DNA from: Sphingobacterium multivorum
Lineage (GTDB): Bacteria > Bacteroidota > Bacteroidia > Sphingobacteriales > Sphingobacteriaceae
Length of the DNA stretch: 64,000 nucleotides
Direction of reading: 5' to 3'
NCBI RefSeq assembly: GCF_039511225.1
Contig: NZ_CP154261.1
Location: forward strand, 434,001-498,000
Shown here: one piece after another, positions 35,098 through 44,310 of the stretch
How positions within the stretch are numbered: the stretch's first letter is position 1
Layout: every line of letters starts with the position of its first letter
Position numbers and translations under genes: made by a program
Notes under the pieces: generated by a model
The model's database searches: none
The model's input: only the letters and a program-made list of their open reading frames with translations
Told to the model about the DNA's origin: nothing

Positions 35098-36225
35098 CTA
35101 ATCTTCTATAATGAATAGGTCAGACATGATGTGATCGGCCATTAATTTACCTACATCTGTCAAGCGTAACTTATTGTCCTCCAAAACGAGATTGCCCGCT
35201 GTCAGAAATGGCTTTGCATCATTTAATACGCGGTTTTTGACAGATTGTCCGAATTTACTTTCCAGCACAATCAAATCGAGCCCCCACATGGTTCTCAACG
35301 AAGTCATGATGCTTTCGTTGATTTGGTCCAGTGTAGAAAGCTCCTCAATTTCCAGGGGAAGTTGGTTTGAATTGATTGAGGTTAAATATTTCGCATTGTT
35401 GGAAACATTCCAGGCTCTGGAAATTCCATTGAACGAATGTGCCGAAGGGCCTATACCAAGATAATGTTTACCTTTCCAATAATTTGTATTGTGACGCGCA
35501 TAAAGGCCATTTTTTGCAAAATTGGAAATTTCATATTGTTCATATCCCGCAGCTTTCAATGTATGGATAAGAAGGCTCATCTGATCCGCAGCCTGATCCG
35601 AATCGATTGCTGGACTTAAGCCTTTTTTAATGAAGTGATCCAATGCTGTCTTATTTTCTACAGTCATGGAATACGAAGAAATATGGGGAATTTCAAAGTC
35701 AATCAGCTGTTGCATATTGTGGCGCCATTTCTCGTCAGTCAGTAAAGGATAGCCATAAATAAGATCACAGGTAATATTTTCAAAGCCCGCATCTTGCACC
35801 CGCATAATTGAAGCCAGTGCTTCCTGTTGATTATGTGCTCTGTTCATCCATTTGAGATCCTCTTCAAAAAAAGACTGTATGCCTATGCTGAATCGATTGA
35901 TTGCTGTATTCCGCAGACTGTTTACTTTGGCGGCATTTAGATCGTCGGGATTAGCTTCCAGTGTAATTTCAGCATGATTTGCGATGTCAAAATGCTTCCC
36001 TATTGTATCGATGATCTGCGCGATCTCATCCGCTTCCAGTAAAGAAGGGGTACCGCCACCAAAATAGATCGATTCGACCTTTTTGTCTTCCAAATAGGCT
36101 GCCCTGAGCTCAATTTCCCGTCGTATGGCATTGATCATCTCACTTTTGTATCGTAGTGAAGTGCTAAAATGGAAGTCACAATAATGACAAGCCTGTTTAC
36201 AGAAGGGGATATGGACATAAATCAT
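35098..36225 (-). CDS. hemW: HemW-like radical SAM protein (coproporphyrinogen III oxidase-like)
   Basis: This 375-residue radical SAM protein begins MIYVHIPFCKQACHYCDF, with the cluster Cys9, Cys13 and Cys16 in CxxxCxxC. It has the HemW-type YFGGGTPSLL and IQSFFEEDLKWMNRAHN, and a C-terminal winged region (LVLEDNKLRLTDVGK). HemW is a heme chaperone rather than a true coproporphyrinogen oxidase. No heme biosynthesis gene is adjacent. Length is typical. Confidence 0.93.
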   Translation of the reverse strand: MIYVHIPFCKQACHYCDFHFSTSLRYKSEMINAIRREIELRAAYLEDKKVESIYFGGGTPSLLEADEIAQIIDTIGKHFDIANHAEITLEANPDDLNAAKVNSLRNTAINRFSIGIQSFFEEDLKWMNRAHNQQEALASIMRVQDAGFENITCDLIYGYPLLTDEKWRHNMQQLIDFEIPHISSYSMTVENKTALDHFIKKGLSPAIDSDQAADQMSLLIHTLKAAGYEQYEISNFAKNGLYARHNTNYWKGKHYLGIGPSAHSFNGISRAWNVSNNAKYLTSINSNQLPLEIEELSTLDQINESIMTSLRTMWGLDLIVLESKFGQSVKNRVLNDAKPFLTAGNLVLEDNKLRLTDVGKLMADHIMSDLFIIED

Positions 36226-36668
36226 GGGGACAAATATACCAAGACCTGACCAAACCGCCCTTTATTTTTTCTTCTTTCGAGTATGCATACCTGAAATCTT
36301 TTCTAGACTTATGCCTAGATGCAAGAGGAATTTATAGGTTTAACTATTTCCGGTAGCCACTAGCCGAATAAATTCCGGGTAAGATAGCTGTTGGACTTTT
36401 CCACAGTTCATTATAGGATTCAAAAAGAAAGTGCAATAGGATGGAAGAATCATCCACAAGAAGGTTGACAACGAGCTGGTTATTCGTTATCTTGTTGTCG
36501 ATATTTTTGTAGAAGTACCAATATAACACCTCATGTCTGATGAAGGAAAGTGAATTCAAGAGTTTCTTTCTGAAAAACTGTGGGTATCAGCCTCGTGTTA
36601 ATTATTTCATGGGAGCCGATCAAATAGATTAGAAAACGAATTATTTTCTTCTAATAAAAGTAAAATGT
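36226..36668. other. 443-base spacer with one weak frame
   Basis: No strong gene is seen. A 71-codon minus-strand frame is listed separately at low confidence. The 60 bases before the glycosidase gene are AT-rich and may hold its promoter, but no clear TAnnTTTG was found. Confidence 0.5.
36344..36559 (-). CDS. Possible small hypothetical protein
   Basis: The 71-residue frame reads MNSLSFIRHEVLYWYFYKNIDNKITNN..., with a mix of aromatic and charged residues and no membrane segment. I recognise no family. It is between two convincing genes and could be a real small protein or a decayed gene. The start context is ordinary. Evidence is only the open frame and its protein-like composition. Confidence 0.22.
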   Translation of the reverse strand: MNSLSFIRHEVLYWYFYKNIDNKITNNQLVVNLLVDDSSILLHFLFESYNELWKSPTAILPGIYSASGYRK

Positions 36669-37808
36669 ATGAAAACCTCCCGTCGAGACTTTCTAAAAAA
36701 TGTTGCTGGTGTTTCCGGCCTCTTCCTGTTTTCAAACCATGGATATGCGTTTGGGGCTAGTCCTAAAGACTCTTTTATTAAGCAGGACTCTTTTATCGAT
36801 CGGTTGTTACCGGCACCAAAAGGCGGCGGATTTGCGATGAAAGATTATTGGATTTGGGATCCTTCGGTTATAAAAGGAGAGGATGGACGATATCATATGT
36901 TTGCTTCGCGTTGGAGCAAACAATATGGTTTTGGTAATTGGGTGACAAACTCAGAAGTCGTCAGGGCTATTTCAGATACCCCTGAAGGGCCATATGAATT
37001 TGTTGAAGTTGTACTGCCTGCTCGGGGGAAGCAATATTTTGATGGCTGTACAACACACAATCCGCGCATTGTAAAAAGCGGTGATTATTATGTACTTTAT
37101 TACTTTGGCAATAACTACGATGAGCCAAGTCCCGCCTTTACAGAAAATGTATGGGAGTCGGGCCTAGGCCAGAAAGCCTGGATGCATAAACGTATTGGAA
37201 TGGCCTATTCCAGATCAATTGCAGGGCCATGGAAACGAGTTGATCAACCGATTCTGAATCCGCGGAAAGGAGAATGGGATGCCTCCATTACATCGAACCC
37301 TTCGCCAGTTGTCTTACCGAACGGAAAGGTTTATTTAGTGTATAAATCTTCCCCCTTAAATTATAATCCGCCACTTCTATTGGGAGCTGCACAAGCAGAT
37401 TCTTTTCTCGGACCTTATCGCCGTTTGTCGGACAAGCCCATTTTTTCATTCCATACGGACCAAAACCATGAAAACGATGTTGAGGATCCATTTGTGTGGC
37501 ATAATGGTCAGCAGTTTGAACTTATTATGAAGGACCGTTACGGAAAGATCTGCGGTGAAGAGGGGGGCGGAATACACGCTTATTCGAAAGATGGTATAGA
37601 TTGGCATCTTTCGAAATCTGTAAAAGCTTATTCGAAAACGATTCAATGGGATGATGGCACAACGAGTCATCAGGCCAATTTTGAACGACCGTTTTTATTA
37701 TTTGAAAATGGGAAACCTACGCATTTGTTTGCTGCTACGGGAGATGGTTCGGCGCCCTATCAATTTGAACGCACATGGAATATGGTTATTCCTCTTAAGA
37801 ATACCTAA
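36669..37808 (+). CDS. Five-bladed beta-propeller glycoside hydrolase (GH43/GH117-like), Tat-exported
   Basis: The 379-residue protein starts with MKTSRRDFLKNVAGVSGLFLF, a twin-arginine signal (SRRDFLK), so it is probably exported folded. The mature part has the propeller style of GH43/GH117 enzymes: DYWIWDPSVIKGEDGRYHMFASRW with an Asp typical of the catalytic base, later EDPFVW and GGGIHAYSKDGIDW. Family assignment within the GH-F/GH-J-like clans is not certain. Substrate is not evident. It is a single gene followed by a strong terminator. Confidence 0.8.
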   Translation: MKTSRRDFLKNVAGVSGLFLFSNHGYAFGASPKDSFIKQDSFIDRLLPAPKGGGFAMKDYWIWDPSVIKGEDGRYHMFASRWSKQYGFGNWVTNSEVVRAISDTPEGPYEFVEVVLPARGKQYFDGCTTHNPRIVKSGDYYVLYYFGNNYDEPSPAFTENVWESGLGQKAWMHKRIGMAYSRSIAGPWKRVDQPILNPRKGEWDASITSNPSPVVLPNGKVYLVYKSSPLNYNPPLLLGAAQADSFLGPYRRLSDKPIFSFHTDQNHENDVEDPFVWHNGQQFELIMKDRYGKICGEEGGGIHAYSKDGIDWHLSKSVKAYSKTIQWDDGTTSHQANFERPFLLFENGKPTHLFAATGDGSAPYQFERTWNMVIPLKNT

Positions 37809-37835
37809 TTCAGGTTAGGTGATTAGCAAAAAAAG

Positions 37836-37878
37836 CTTCCAAACCAGGTATATGTGAAGTGGTTTGGAAGTTTTTTTT
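37836..37878 (+). terminator. Rho-independent terminator of the glycosidase gene
   Basis: CTTCCAAACCA (37836-37846) pairs perfectly with TGGTTTGGAAG (37860-37870), followed by eight T bases. The A-run on the left gives the minus strand a T-run too, so it may also serve the convergent M1 peptidase. Confidence 0.88.
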
Positions 37879-37923
37879 ACCCCGATCTGTTCAGATAATG
37901 GGGACGTACCTGTAGTTATTTGG

Positions 37924-39801
37924 TTACTTGCTAAAACTGTTGTTTGCCGATTCTACATCCGCTAAGCGTAATGAAGGATCAATTGTTACCGTTTTTGGTG
38001 TTTTCGACACATGGATAGTATAGTCGGGTTTGGTCCAGAACCAATCCTCAAGCACGATTCTTTTAACATCTTTGTATATGTCAAAATGCTCTTCCGGTTT
38101 TTCGCCGCGCATCTCACGCAAAGGGATATAAAATAACTCTTTGCTTCCATCTGTGTATTCTACCAGCACATCCAGTGGCATGGCAAAATTTGACTTATTA
38201 ACCAACAGAATATCTGTATCTGTTACTTTTTCAATAGCGTAATCGATTTGACGTGTTGTATTGATAAATAGGTTGAAATACCATTTTAAGTTGATGCCGG
38301 AAACCTCTTCAGCAACGCGTTTAAAATCATTTGGTGTCGGATGTTTAAACTTCCAGATGTCATAAAATTTCAAGAAGGTTTTTTCTAAATTTTCCTGACC
38401 AATAATATACCCCAACTGTTCTGCAAGCACGGCACCTTTGTTGTATGCTTCGTTGCTGTAGCCATAGTTGGTGTTATAATAATCTGCCAGTAAGCTCATC
38501 GGTTCTTCTTTCCCTGAAAGGGCCAATTTATAGTAGCCACGGTAGGCGGCAATTTGTGGGTTGGAGGCAATAGCACCTCTTTTTTCAAAGATATGTTGCA
38601 TGGCCAACTCTTCGACATAGGAGGTGAAACCTTCATCAAACCATTCATCTACGGTTTCATTGATCCCAAACAGTTGTTGGTACCAGGAGTGTGCCGATTC
38701 ATGGAATATGACACCAACAAGACTTTTTAGATTGCGGCCGCCTGTGATCAGAGTAGCTGTGCCATACTCCATACCACCATCGCCACCCTGAATGATGGTA
38801 TAAGTTGGCCATGGATATTTACCAAACTTCGCACTACAGAAGTCAAAGAATTCGGTAGAAAGACCTATTGCTGTTTTCCAATTTGAAATAACTTCTTTGT
38901 CTGTTGGCAAGAATACGGTATATACTTTTATACCATTTTTACTTGAAGCGGAATCCACAACAAATTTGGGGTCTGCGGCCCAGACAAAATCATGGATATT
39001 TTGGGCTCTATAGTGCCAGGTCGCTTTATTGTCGACGGCTTTTACTTTCGCTTTCTGTTGATAACCTTTGACCTCTGATGGGTTTTGAAGAACACCTGAG
39101 GCACCAACAACATAATTTTTATTGAGGTGTATGGTGACGTCAAAATTGCCAAAAGGAGCAATAAATTCACGGCCTGTATATTCATCCAAATGCCAGCCGA
39201 ATTCATCGAATTGGGCCATCTTCGGATACCATTGCGCCATAGATAATGCTACACCTTCGGCAGAATTCCGGCCAGTTCTTCTGATTTGTTCCGGAACTTG
39301 TGCGGTCCACTCCATATCAAAACGTGCTGTTTCGCCATCTTGGATAGGAGTTGGTAAAGCGACCTCCAAGATCGTTCCGTCAATTTTAAATGATGTGTTA
39401 GCCCCATTCATTGTTAAGCTTTTGATTTTTTGATAACCAATTTGATTGGTCTTAAGCTCTCCGATGCGGCTTTGATATACCGGCTTTTCTTTTGTGCCAA
39501 GGTTGGTCACCATGCGCTTGTCTGGATCACTGATGTTTTTTAAGCGGTAATCCATCATCGATCCTGGTTGAAAAGCATTGAAATATAAATGGAAATATAC
39601 TTTTTTAAGTGACTGCCCTGAATTATTGCTGTACTTCAAGGTCATTTTTCCATCGTACTGATATGCTTTTTCATCCACGTTGACATCCATATGGTAGTCA
39701 ACTTTCTGTTGCCAGAATCCTTTTCTTTGGGCCTTCGCTACTGCCCCCCAAATATTCAATACACATGCAAGTGTAAAAAAGGATATTATTTTGATTTTCA
39801 T
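37924..39801 (-). CDS. M1-family zinc metallopeptidase, exported
   Basis: The 625-residue protein has a signal peptide (IISFFTLACVLNIWGAVAKAQ) and the M1 catalytic block VIFHESAHSWYQQLFGIN...WFDEGFTSY, that is HExxH (HESAH) and a downstream Glu ligand in DEGF. An N-terminal beta-rich domain (about 25-260) and a C-terminal domain surround it. The G-[AG]-M-E-N exopeptidase motif appears as GGMEYGT. It is likely a periplasmic or surface aminopeptidase for peptide use. The upstream -7 box ends only 4 bases before its ATG. Confidence 0.92.
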   Translation of the reverse strand: MKIKIISFFTLACVLNIWGAVAKAQRKGFWQQKVDYHMDVNVDEKAYQYDGKMTLKYSNNSGQSLKKVYFHLYFNAFQPGSMMDYRLKNISDPDKRMVTNLGTKEKPVYQSRIGELKTNQIGYQKIKSLTMNGANTSFKIDGTILEVALPTPIQDGETARFDMEWTAQVPEQIRRTGRNSAEGVALSMAQWYPKMAQFDEFGWHLDEYTGREFIAPFGNFDVTIHLNKNYVVGASGVLQNPSEVKGYQQKAKVKAVDNKATWHYRAQNIHDFVWAADPKFVVDSASSKNGIKVYTVFLPTDKEVISNWKTAIGLSTEFFDFCSAKFGKYPWPTYTIIQGGDGGMEYGTATLITGGRNLKSLVGVIFHESAHSWYQQLFGINETVDEWFDEGFTSYVEELAMQHIFEKRGAIASNPQIAAYRGYYKLALSGKEEPMSLLADYYNTNYGYSNEAYNKGAVLAEQLGYIIGQENLEKTFLKFYDIWKFKHPTPNDFKRVAEEVSGINLKWYFNLFINTTRQIDYAIEKVTDTDILLVNKSNFAMPLDVLVEYTDGSKELFYIPLREMRGEKPEEHFDIYKDVKRIVLEDWFWTKPDYTIHVSKTPKTVTIDPSLRLADVESANNSFSK

Positions 39802-39805
39802 GCCC

Positions 39806-39813
39806 CAAACTTA
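39806..39813 (-). promoter_or_regulatory. Candidate -7 box of the M1 peptidase promoter
   Basis: TAAGTTTG on the minus strand ends 4 bases before the ATG, suggesting a nearly leaderless mRNA. No clear -33 element at the expected distance. Confidence 0.4.
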
Positions 39814-39960
39814 CAAAATTGTCTCAATAAATGGCACTTAAACGAATGTAACGAAGTTAATGTCATCAAATCTTGACGAAAGTTGACTGTTCTTTGGGAA
39901 TTGGCTTGGTTTTGGTTAGGGAATTTAACTGTTAAGTTAAAAATCAATTTTACTGTTTTT

Positions 39961-40818
39961 ATGGAAAATCTATATTATAAGCCCTCGGGAAAGGCTCCTG
40001 CTTTGGCATTTATCGGATCTCTTGTGCTAGGCACAATTAGTGCCGTTGTATTGGCAATTGTTTACATCGCTTTGCAGTGGTTTATCCCTATTATTTATTT
40101 TAATGTATTTATTACATTGGGATTTGGTGCTGGGATATTCTATGTGCTGAATTTCTGTTTCAAAAAATGGAAATTAAGAAATAAGGGCATTGCAGTATTG
40201 ATCACTTTGCTAGTCGCGCTTTTAGCTTTTTATGCCCAATGGGCTCTTTTCGTTTCGCTGATGTACAATGCGGAAGGAACCATGGGCGGAGATACCTGGG
40301 TAAAATCATCTTTCAATCTGGAAGGGTTCAAAGCCTTTTTCTTACACCCTTCATTTATTTGGGAAGCGATGCAAGGTTTAAACGAAGTCGGTACCTTTAC
40401 CTTGAAAAAGAGCCCGGTTTCCGGTGGTATGTTGTGGGCCGTGTGGGCGATTGAGATGGGTATTATTCTGATTACTCCAATTATTATGGCTTTTCGGGGT
40501 ATTACCATTTATCCTTTCTCTGAAAAAGACGAAGTCTGGATGAATAAACGGACATTGCCCGGAAGGTTAAAATTCGTGGCGGATAAAGACGCCGTCGTAA
40601 GCTCCTTGGGCAATCATGATTTTGCCTATGTGTATGATCATCTTTCGGATGATGAAGAACATCTGTCTTTTGCTACTGCCGAATTATATGAATCTGAAAC
40701 GGACGACCATCAGTATCTGACCATCTATAATCATCAATTTACGGAAAAGAAAGGCAAGATGGAAGAGAAGAAAGATGAGGTTATCGAATTCTTGCGGATC
40801 AATAGAAATAGTCTATAA
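39961..40818 (+). CDS. Membrane protein of unknown function
   Basis: ATG 39961 (MENLYYKPSGKAPALAFIG) is chosen over an upstream in-frame start whose residues look non-coding. The 285-residue protein has five or so membrane helices (about 12-130 and 155-185), then a soluble tail with acidic, Glu/Lys-rich and His-containing stretches (DHLSDDEEHLSFATAELYESETDDHQY). I recognise no family. It lies alone between an M1 peptidase gene and a bidirectional terminator. Function unknown. Confidence 0.75.
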   Translation: MENLYYKPSGKAPALAFIGSLVLGTISAVVLAIVYIALQWFIPIIYFNVFITLGFGAGIFYVLNFCFKKWKLRNKGIAVLITLLVALLAFYAQWALFVSLMYNAEGTMGGDTWVKSSFNLEGFKAFFLHPSFIWEAMQGLNEVGTFTLKKSPVSGGMLWAVWAIEMGIILITPIIMAFRGITIYPFSEKDEVWMNKRTLPGRLKFVADKDAVVSSLGNHDFAYVYDHLSDDEEHLSFATAELYESETDDHQYLTIYNHQFTEKKGKMEEKKDEVIEFLRINRNSL

Positions 40819-40897
40819 ACGAACCATACTGCCGAGTTGAGTTGCTCCTTATCGTATGCATTGGCAGCTCAAATTCGATGGTATCGTTTGATTCTTC

Positions 40898-40938
40898 AAA
40901 AAAAGATCCCAGGATAAACATTCCTGGGATCTTTTTTT
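40898..40938. terminator. Bidirectional terminator
   Basis: AAAAAAGATCCCAGGA pairs perfectly with TCCTGGGATCTTTTTT around loop TAAACAT, with T-runs on both strands. It separates the convergent membrane protein gene and the sulfur operon. Confidence 0.92.
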
Positions 40939-40943
40939 AAAGG

Positions 40944-42341
40944 TTATTGCACCAAAGTTCCGCCCTTTAATTTCCATTCATTGATGGAAGGACTATAAAT
41001 TTTGACGTCCTTAATGCCGTTTTTCGCCAATATGGATGCTGCTATGGTTGCGCGGTCTCCAGACTGACAGTGCAGGTACAGCTGTTTGTTCTGGTCAATT
41101 TTGTGGAGATTGTCTGCAATTGTACCGACAAAGATATGAGTAGCATGAGGTAAATGCCCCTCTGCAAACTCACTAGAATTGCGCACATCAAGTATTTGGA
41201 TATCGGATTTGCCCAATGCACTATTCATCTCTTCGAAACCGATGAGTTGCTGATGCTCCAATGCAATTCCCAAATGCGAAATCGTATCTGGCGTAACGTA
41301 TCCAGCGACTTGATCCAATCCAATGCGCATAAGCTTGCGGGCAATATCGTCCAATTGATTTTCTGCTACAATGAGTATAAACGGATCTGTGTAATTAAGG
41401 ATCCAGCCAGCCCAGGTATTAAATGTTTTGTTGTTCTGAATATTGATGCTATTGGGGAGATACCCTTTGGCAAAGTCAAACTTGTAGCGTGTATCAATGA
41501 CGGTTGTTCCTTGGTGGTATAAATCCAGAAAAGTCTCGTTCGTTAACTTGTTGTACTGAGGAACTGCCGTCTGCAATGGCCGTTCTATTTTGTTGAGTTT
41601 TTTCATCATGGCAAAATAGCGTGGCGGTTCGGGCTGTCCTGATAATAGTTCTTCCACGAAGGCTGTTTCGTTGTTTTGGTATTGAAGTGCCCAGTTGCGT
41701 ATTTTTTCATAACCAACTGTTGAACTCGGAACGGCGCCCAGCGCCTTTCCACACGCGGATCCGGCACCATGCGCGGGCCATACCTGAATATAATCAGGTA
41801 GCGTCAGGAAATGTTGTAACGATCGGTACATTTGGTGGGCCCCAATTTCCTTGGTTCCGACCATTCCCGCTGCATTTTCCAACAGATCTGGGCGTCCGAT
41901 ATCTCCAACAAACACAAAATCACCTGTAAATAGCATGACCGGCTCCATAGTTGCAGGCGTATCAATCAATACAAAACTGATACTCTCGGGCGTATGTCCG
42001 GGTGTATGGATAACCTGGAAAATCAGATTTCCAACGTGAAATTGATCGCCATGTTTTAATCCAATATGTGGGAATTCATAGTGCCAATCTTCTCCACCTT
42101 CATCGGATAGATAAGGTTGGGCGCCTGTCAATGCGGCTAACTCTAGCGTACCTGAAAGGTAGTCGGCATGGATATGTGTTTCCGCAATATGCGTTATGGT
42201 CAGATTATTCTTTTGTGCAATCTCAAGATAGCTGTCTACATCTCTTTTAGGGTCAATGACAATAGCGACACCCTTGGCTTGACAACCAATAATGTAACTC
42301 GAATGTGCTAAAGATGACTCAAAAATGTGTTGAAAAAACAT
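40944..42341 (-). CDS. CstB-like persulfide dioxygenase with tandem rhodanese domains
   Basis: The 465-residue protein has an N-terminal metallo-beta-lactamase persulfide dioxygenase domain (AETHIHADYLSG, HTPGHTPESISF, GDFVFVGDIGRPDLL), a first rhodanese domain without the catalytic Cys (VAENQLDDI) and a second with LHCQSGDRAT, an active Cys. This is the CstB/ETHE1-rhodanese order: the dioxygenase oxidises persulfide to sulfite and the rhodanese joins another persulfide to make thiosulfate. It is in one operon with a TauE/SafE exporter and YeeE/YedE proteins, which supports sulfide detoxification. Confidence 0.92.
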   Translation of the reverse strand: MFFQHIFESSLAHSSYIIGCQAKGVAIVIDPKRDVDSYLEIAQKNNLTITHIAETHIHADYLSGTLELAALTGAQPYLSDEGGEDWHYEFPHIGLKHGDQFHVGNLIFQVIHTPGHTPESISFVLIDTPATMEPVMLFTGDFVFVGDIGRPDLLENAAGMVGTKEIGAHQMYRSLQHFLTLPDYIQVWPAHGAGSACGKALGAVPSSTVGYEKIRNWALQYQNNETAFVEELLSGQPEPPRYFAMMKKLNKIERPLQTAVPQYNKLTNETFLDLYHQGTTVIDTRYKFDFAKGYLPNSINIQNNKTFNTWAGWILNYTDPFILIVAENQLDDIARKLMRIGLDQVAGYVTPDTISHLGIALEHQQLIGFEEMNSALGKSDIQILDVRNSSEFAEGHLPHATHIFVGTIADNLHKIDQNKQLYLHCQSGDRATIAASILAKNGIKDVKIYSPSINEWKLKGGTLVQ

Positions 42342-42352
42342 AACGTGTGATT

Positions 42353-43168
42353 TTAATGATTTACAAATTGAATGAATTCGAAAGCAAAGATTAAGATGCC
42401 GATACTAATTAAAAAGTATCCAAAAATACCTTTTAATTTTGCTGCGTCTAGTTTGTCTTTCCATTTGGAGCCAATTTGGAGGCCGACTAAAGTGATTAAG
42501 GTAAAGGTAACTAATATAAACCAATTCATATGTTCTAGGAACTGATAATTCGCGATCAAACCGAATGAAGCGTTTAAACCGATGATAAACAACGAAGTGG
42601 CAATGGCCTGCTTAAGTGGGATTCCTAAGAGTAAAACGAGGGCAGGTACAATGATAAAGCCTCCTCCCGCGCCAACCAAACCAGTCATGACACCGACGAG
42701 CAATCCGACGAGGACAACGTTGAAAATCTGGCCAATTCCGCCCTTGAATCGATCATGCTGAACCTGTTTACGTCTTCGCACCATTGCTGTTGCAGAAATC
42801 AGAATCACCATCGAGAAAAGTAACATGATGATATGGTTTCTGGAGATCGTTATTTCGCCCAGCTTGAATGACTCTGGTATGGCTACAAGCAGATAACGCT
42901 TAGTCAAATAGACCGAAATTAGCGATGGAAAGAGAAAAATGGCCGTCGTTTTCAGATCAATTTCTCTTTTTCGCAACGGAGAAATTGATCCGACCAAAGC
43001 TAATATTCCAATAGAAAACAGCGAATAGTCCAATGCATATTGAGGTTCTATATGAAAAATATAAACAAAGATGGGCAATGTTAGAATACTTCCACCGCTA
43101 CCCATCAAACCCATTGATAGCCCGACCAGAACAGCTAATATAAAACCAGCTATAAATATTAATTCCAT
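42353..43168 (-). CDS. Sulfite exporter TauE/SafE-family permease
   Basis: The 271-residue membrane protein has about seven or eight helices and the family's Gly-rich helix start MGLMGSGGSILTLP and LTGLVGAGGGFIIVP, a repeat of the TauE halves. It is probably an exporter of sulfite, thiosulfate or sulfonates produced by the neighbouring CstB-like enzyme. The stop lies 11 bases before the next gene in the operon. Typical length and topology. Confidence 0.92.
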   Translation of the reverse strand: MELIFIAGFILAVLVGLSMGLMGSGGSILTLPIFVYIFHIEPQYALDYSLFSIGILALVGSISPLRKREIDLKTTAIFLFPSLISVYLTKRYLLVAIPESFKLGEITISRNHIIMLLFSMVILISATAMVRRRKQVQHDRFKGGIGQIFNVVLVGLLVGVMTGLVGAGGGFIIVPALVLLLGIPLKQAIATSLFIIGLNASFGLIANYQFLEHMNWFILVTFTLITLVGLQIGSKWKDKLDAAKLKGIFGYFLISIGILIFAFEFIQFVNH

Positions 43169-43252
43169 GTTCTCTCTCTAAAATTTAAACTCCTTGTACA
43201 GGCCTCAGGCTTCGGATATATGAGGTATTTGATATAACGCAGTTTGTTAAAA

Positions 43253-43666
43253 CTAATGCGGCAACTTATTGCGCAATAGCCCATAAAGCCAAGTACCCAA
43301 CAAAGCAAAAAGAAGAACAATTCCTATCGTCCAATAACCGGCACCGATTAGGGCAAACATTGGTCCCGGACAAGCGCCTGTCAATGCCCATCCCAAGCCA
43401 AAGATTGTTCCTCCGACCAGGTATCGTGTAATACTTTTGTCTTTGTCATAGAATGCGATTTCCATCCCGTTACTATCTTTGATTCGCTTTCTCTTGATGA
43501 TCTGTACGATTATAATTGCTGTGGTCAGTGCCGTACCGATGATCCCATACATATGGAAGGAACGAAATTGAAACATTTCGTAGATTCTATACCATGATGC
43601 GGCTTCCGATTTGTATAAGATGATTCCAAACAGTATACCGATGGAAATAAATTTTAGTGCTTTCAT
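43253..43666 (-). CDS. Short YeeE/YedE-like membrane protein (DUF6691-type)
   Basis: This 137-residue protein has about four helices, with WALTGACPGPMFALIGAGYW, the YeeE/YedE motif with a Cys in GACPGP. Such small forms pair with a second YeeE/YedE gene, as here (43667-44227). The family imports thiosulfate or handles sulfur atoms through conserved Cys residues. Its stop and the upstream gene are adjacent, so they are co-transcribed. Confidence 0.88.
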   Translation of the reverse strand: MKALKFISIGILFGIILYKSEAASWYRIYEMFQFRSFHMYGIIGTALTTAIIIVQIIKRKRIKDSNGMEIAFYDKDKSITRYLVGGTIFGLGWALTGACPGPMFALIGAGYWTIGIVLLFALLGTWLYGLLRNKLPH

Positions 43667-44227
43667 TTATGCGAAAATTAGTGGGAATAAAAAATGAACC
43701 ATGATGATCCCGCCTAGGAAGAAACCTATAACGGCAATCAAAGAAGGAAGCTGAAAATTGCTAAGCCCAGAAATAGCATGGCCTGATGAACATCCACCAG
43801 CATAGCGTGTTCCAAATCCGATCAATACACCGCCAATACTTAAAATTAGAAACTGAAACAAAGATCCGTCGAAAACGAATATGGATTCAGGAAGGTAGCC
43901 TTGTAGCTGGTCGATAATACCGAGCTCTTTTAGATCGGCAACACTTTTGGGATTAATCTGGCTTGCAGTGCCATCGCTCAGAAAATGATGTGCAATAAAA
44001 CCGCCAATGGCTGTCCCGAGTACCACCAATAAATTCCATGATTGGGTCTTCCAATCGAATCTGAAAAAAGAGGAAGTTTTTCCGGCACCTAATACAGTAC
44101 ACATGGTACGTAGGTTATTGGACATGCCAAAATCCTTCCCCTGTTTGAGCAGCAGGTACATGACCAGTGCAATTAAAGGTCCTGAAATATACCAGGGCCA
44201 CGGTTGTTTAATGTATTCCAATAGCAT
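43667..44227 (-). CDS. YeeE/YedE-family sulfur transport membrane protein
   Basis: The Met at 44227 (MLLEYIKQPWPWYISGPLIAL) is the natural start; the frame extends 20 codons upstream into the promoter region. The 186-residue protein has about five helices and GTRYAGGCSSGHAISGLSNFQ, the sulfur-carrying Cys motif. With the short YeeE/YedE gene it forms a two-gene module typical of Bacteroidota. Likely first gene of the sulfide operon. Role in thiosulfate or polysulfide transport is inferred from the family. Confidence 0.9.
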   Translation of the reverse strand: MLLEYIKQPWPWYISGPLIALVMYLLLKQGKDFGMSNNLRTMCTVLGAGKTSSFFRFDWKTQSWNLLVVLGTAIGGFIAHHFLSDGTASQINPKSVADLKELGIIDQLQGYLPESIFVFDGSLFQFLILSIGGVLIGFGTRYAGGCSSGHAISGLSNFQLPSLIAVIGFFLGGIIMVHFLFPLIFA

Positions 44228-44250
44228 AACAATGTTCTTAAGTGATGTTA

Positions 44251-44258
44251 CAAAGGTA
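44251..44258 (-). promoter_or_regulatory. Candidate -7 box of the sulfide operon
   Basis: TACCTTTG on the minus strand matches TAnnTTTG, 23 bases before the YeeE/YedE ATG. No clean -33 box is present, as expected for an activator-dependent promoter. Confidence 0.5.
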
Positions 44259-44280
44259 CATACTGCCTTTGCAAAAGCCT

Positions 44281-44294
44281 GTAACAAATGTTAC
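44281..44294. promoter_or_regulatory. Perfect palindrome upstream of the sulfide operon
   Basis: GTAACAAATGTTAC has 6-base perfect arms and a 2-base centre. Its centre lies about 41 bases upstream of the predicted start, the place for a class II activator of the Crp/Fnr type. A further TGTTAC half-site is at 44246-44251. Confidence 0.5.
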
Positions 44295-44310
44295 CGAAGG
44301 AAGAAAGAAT

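Noticed and set aside
39921..39940. TTAACT-GTTA-AGTTAA inverted repeat before the membrane protein
   Set aside because: Short, AT-rich and of low complexity; likely chance.
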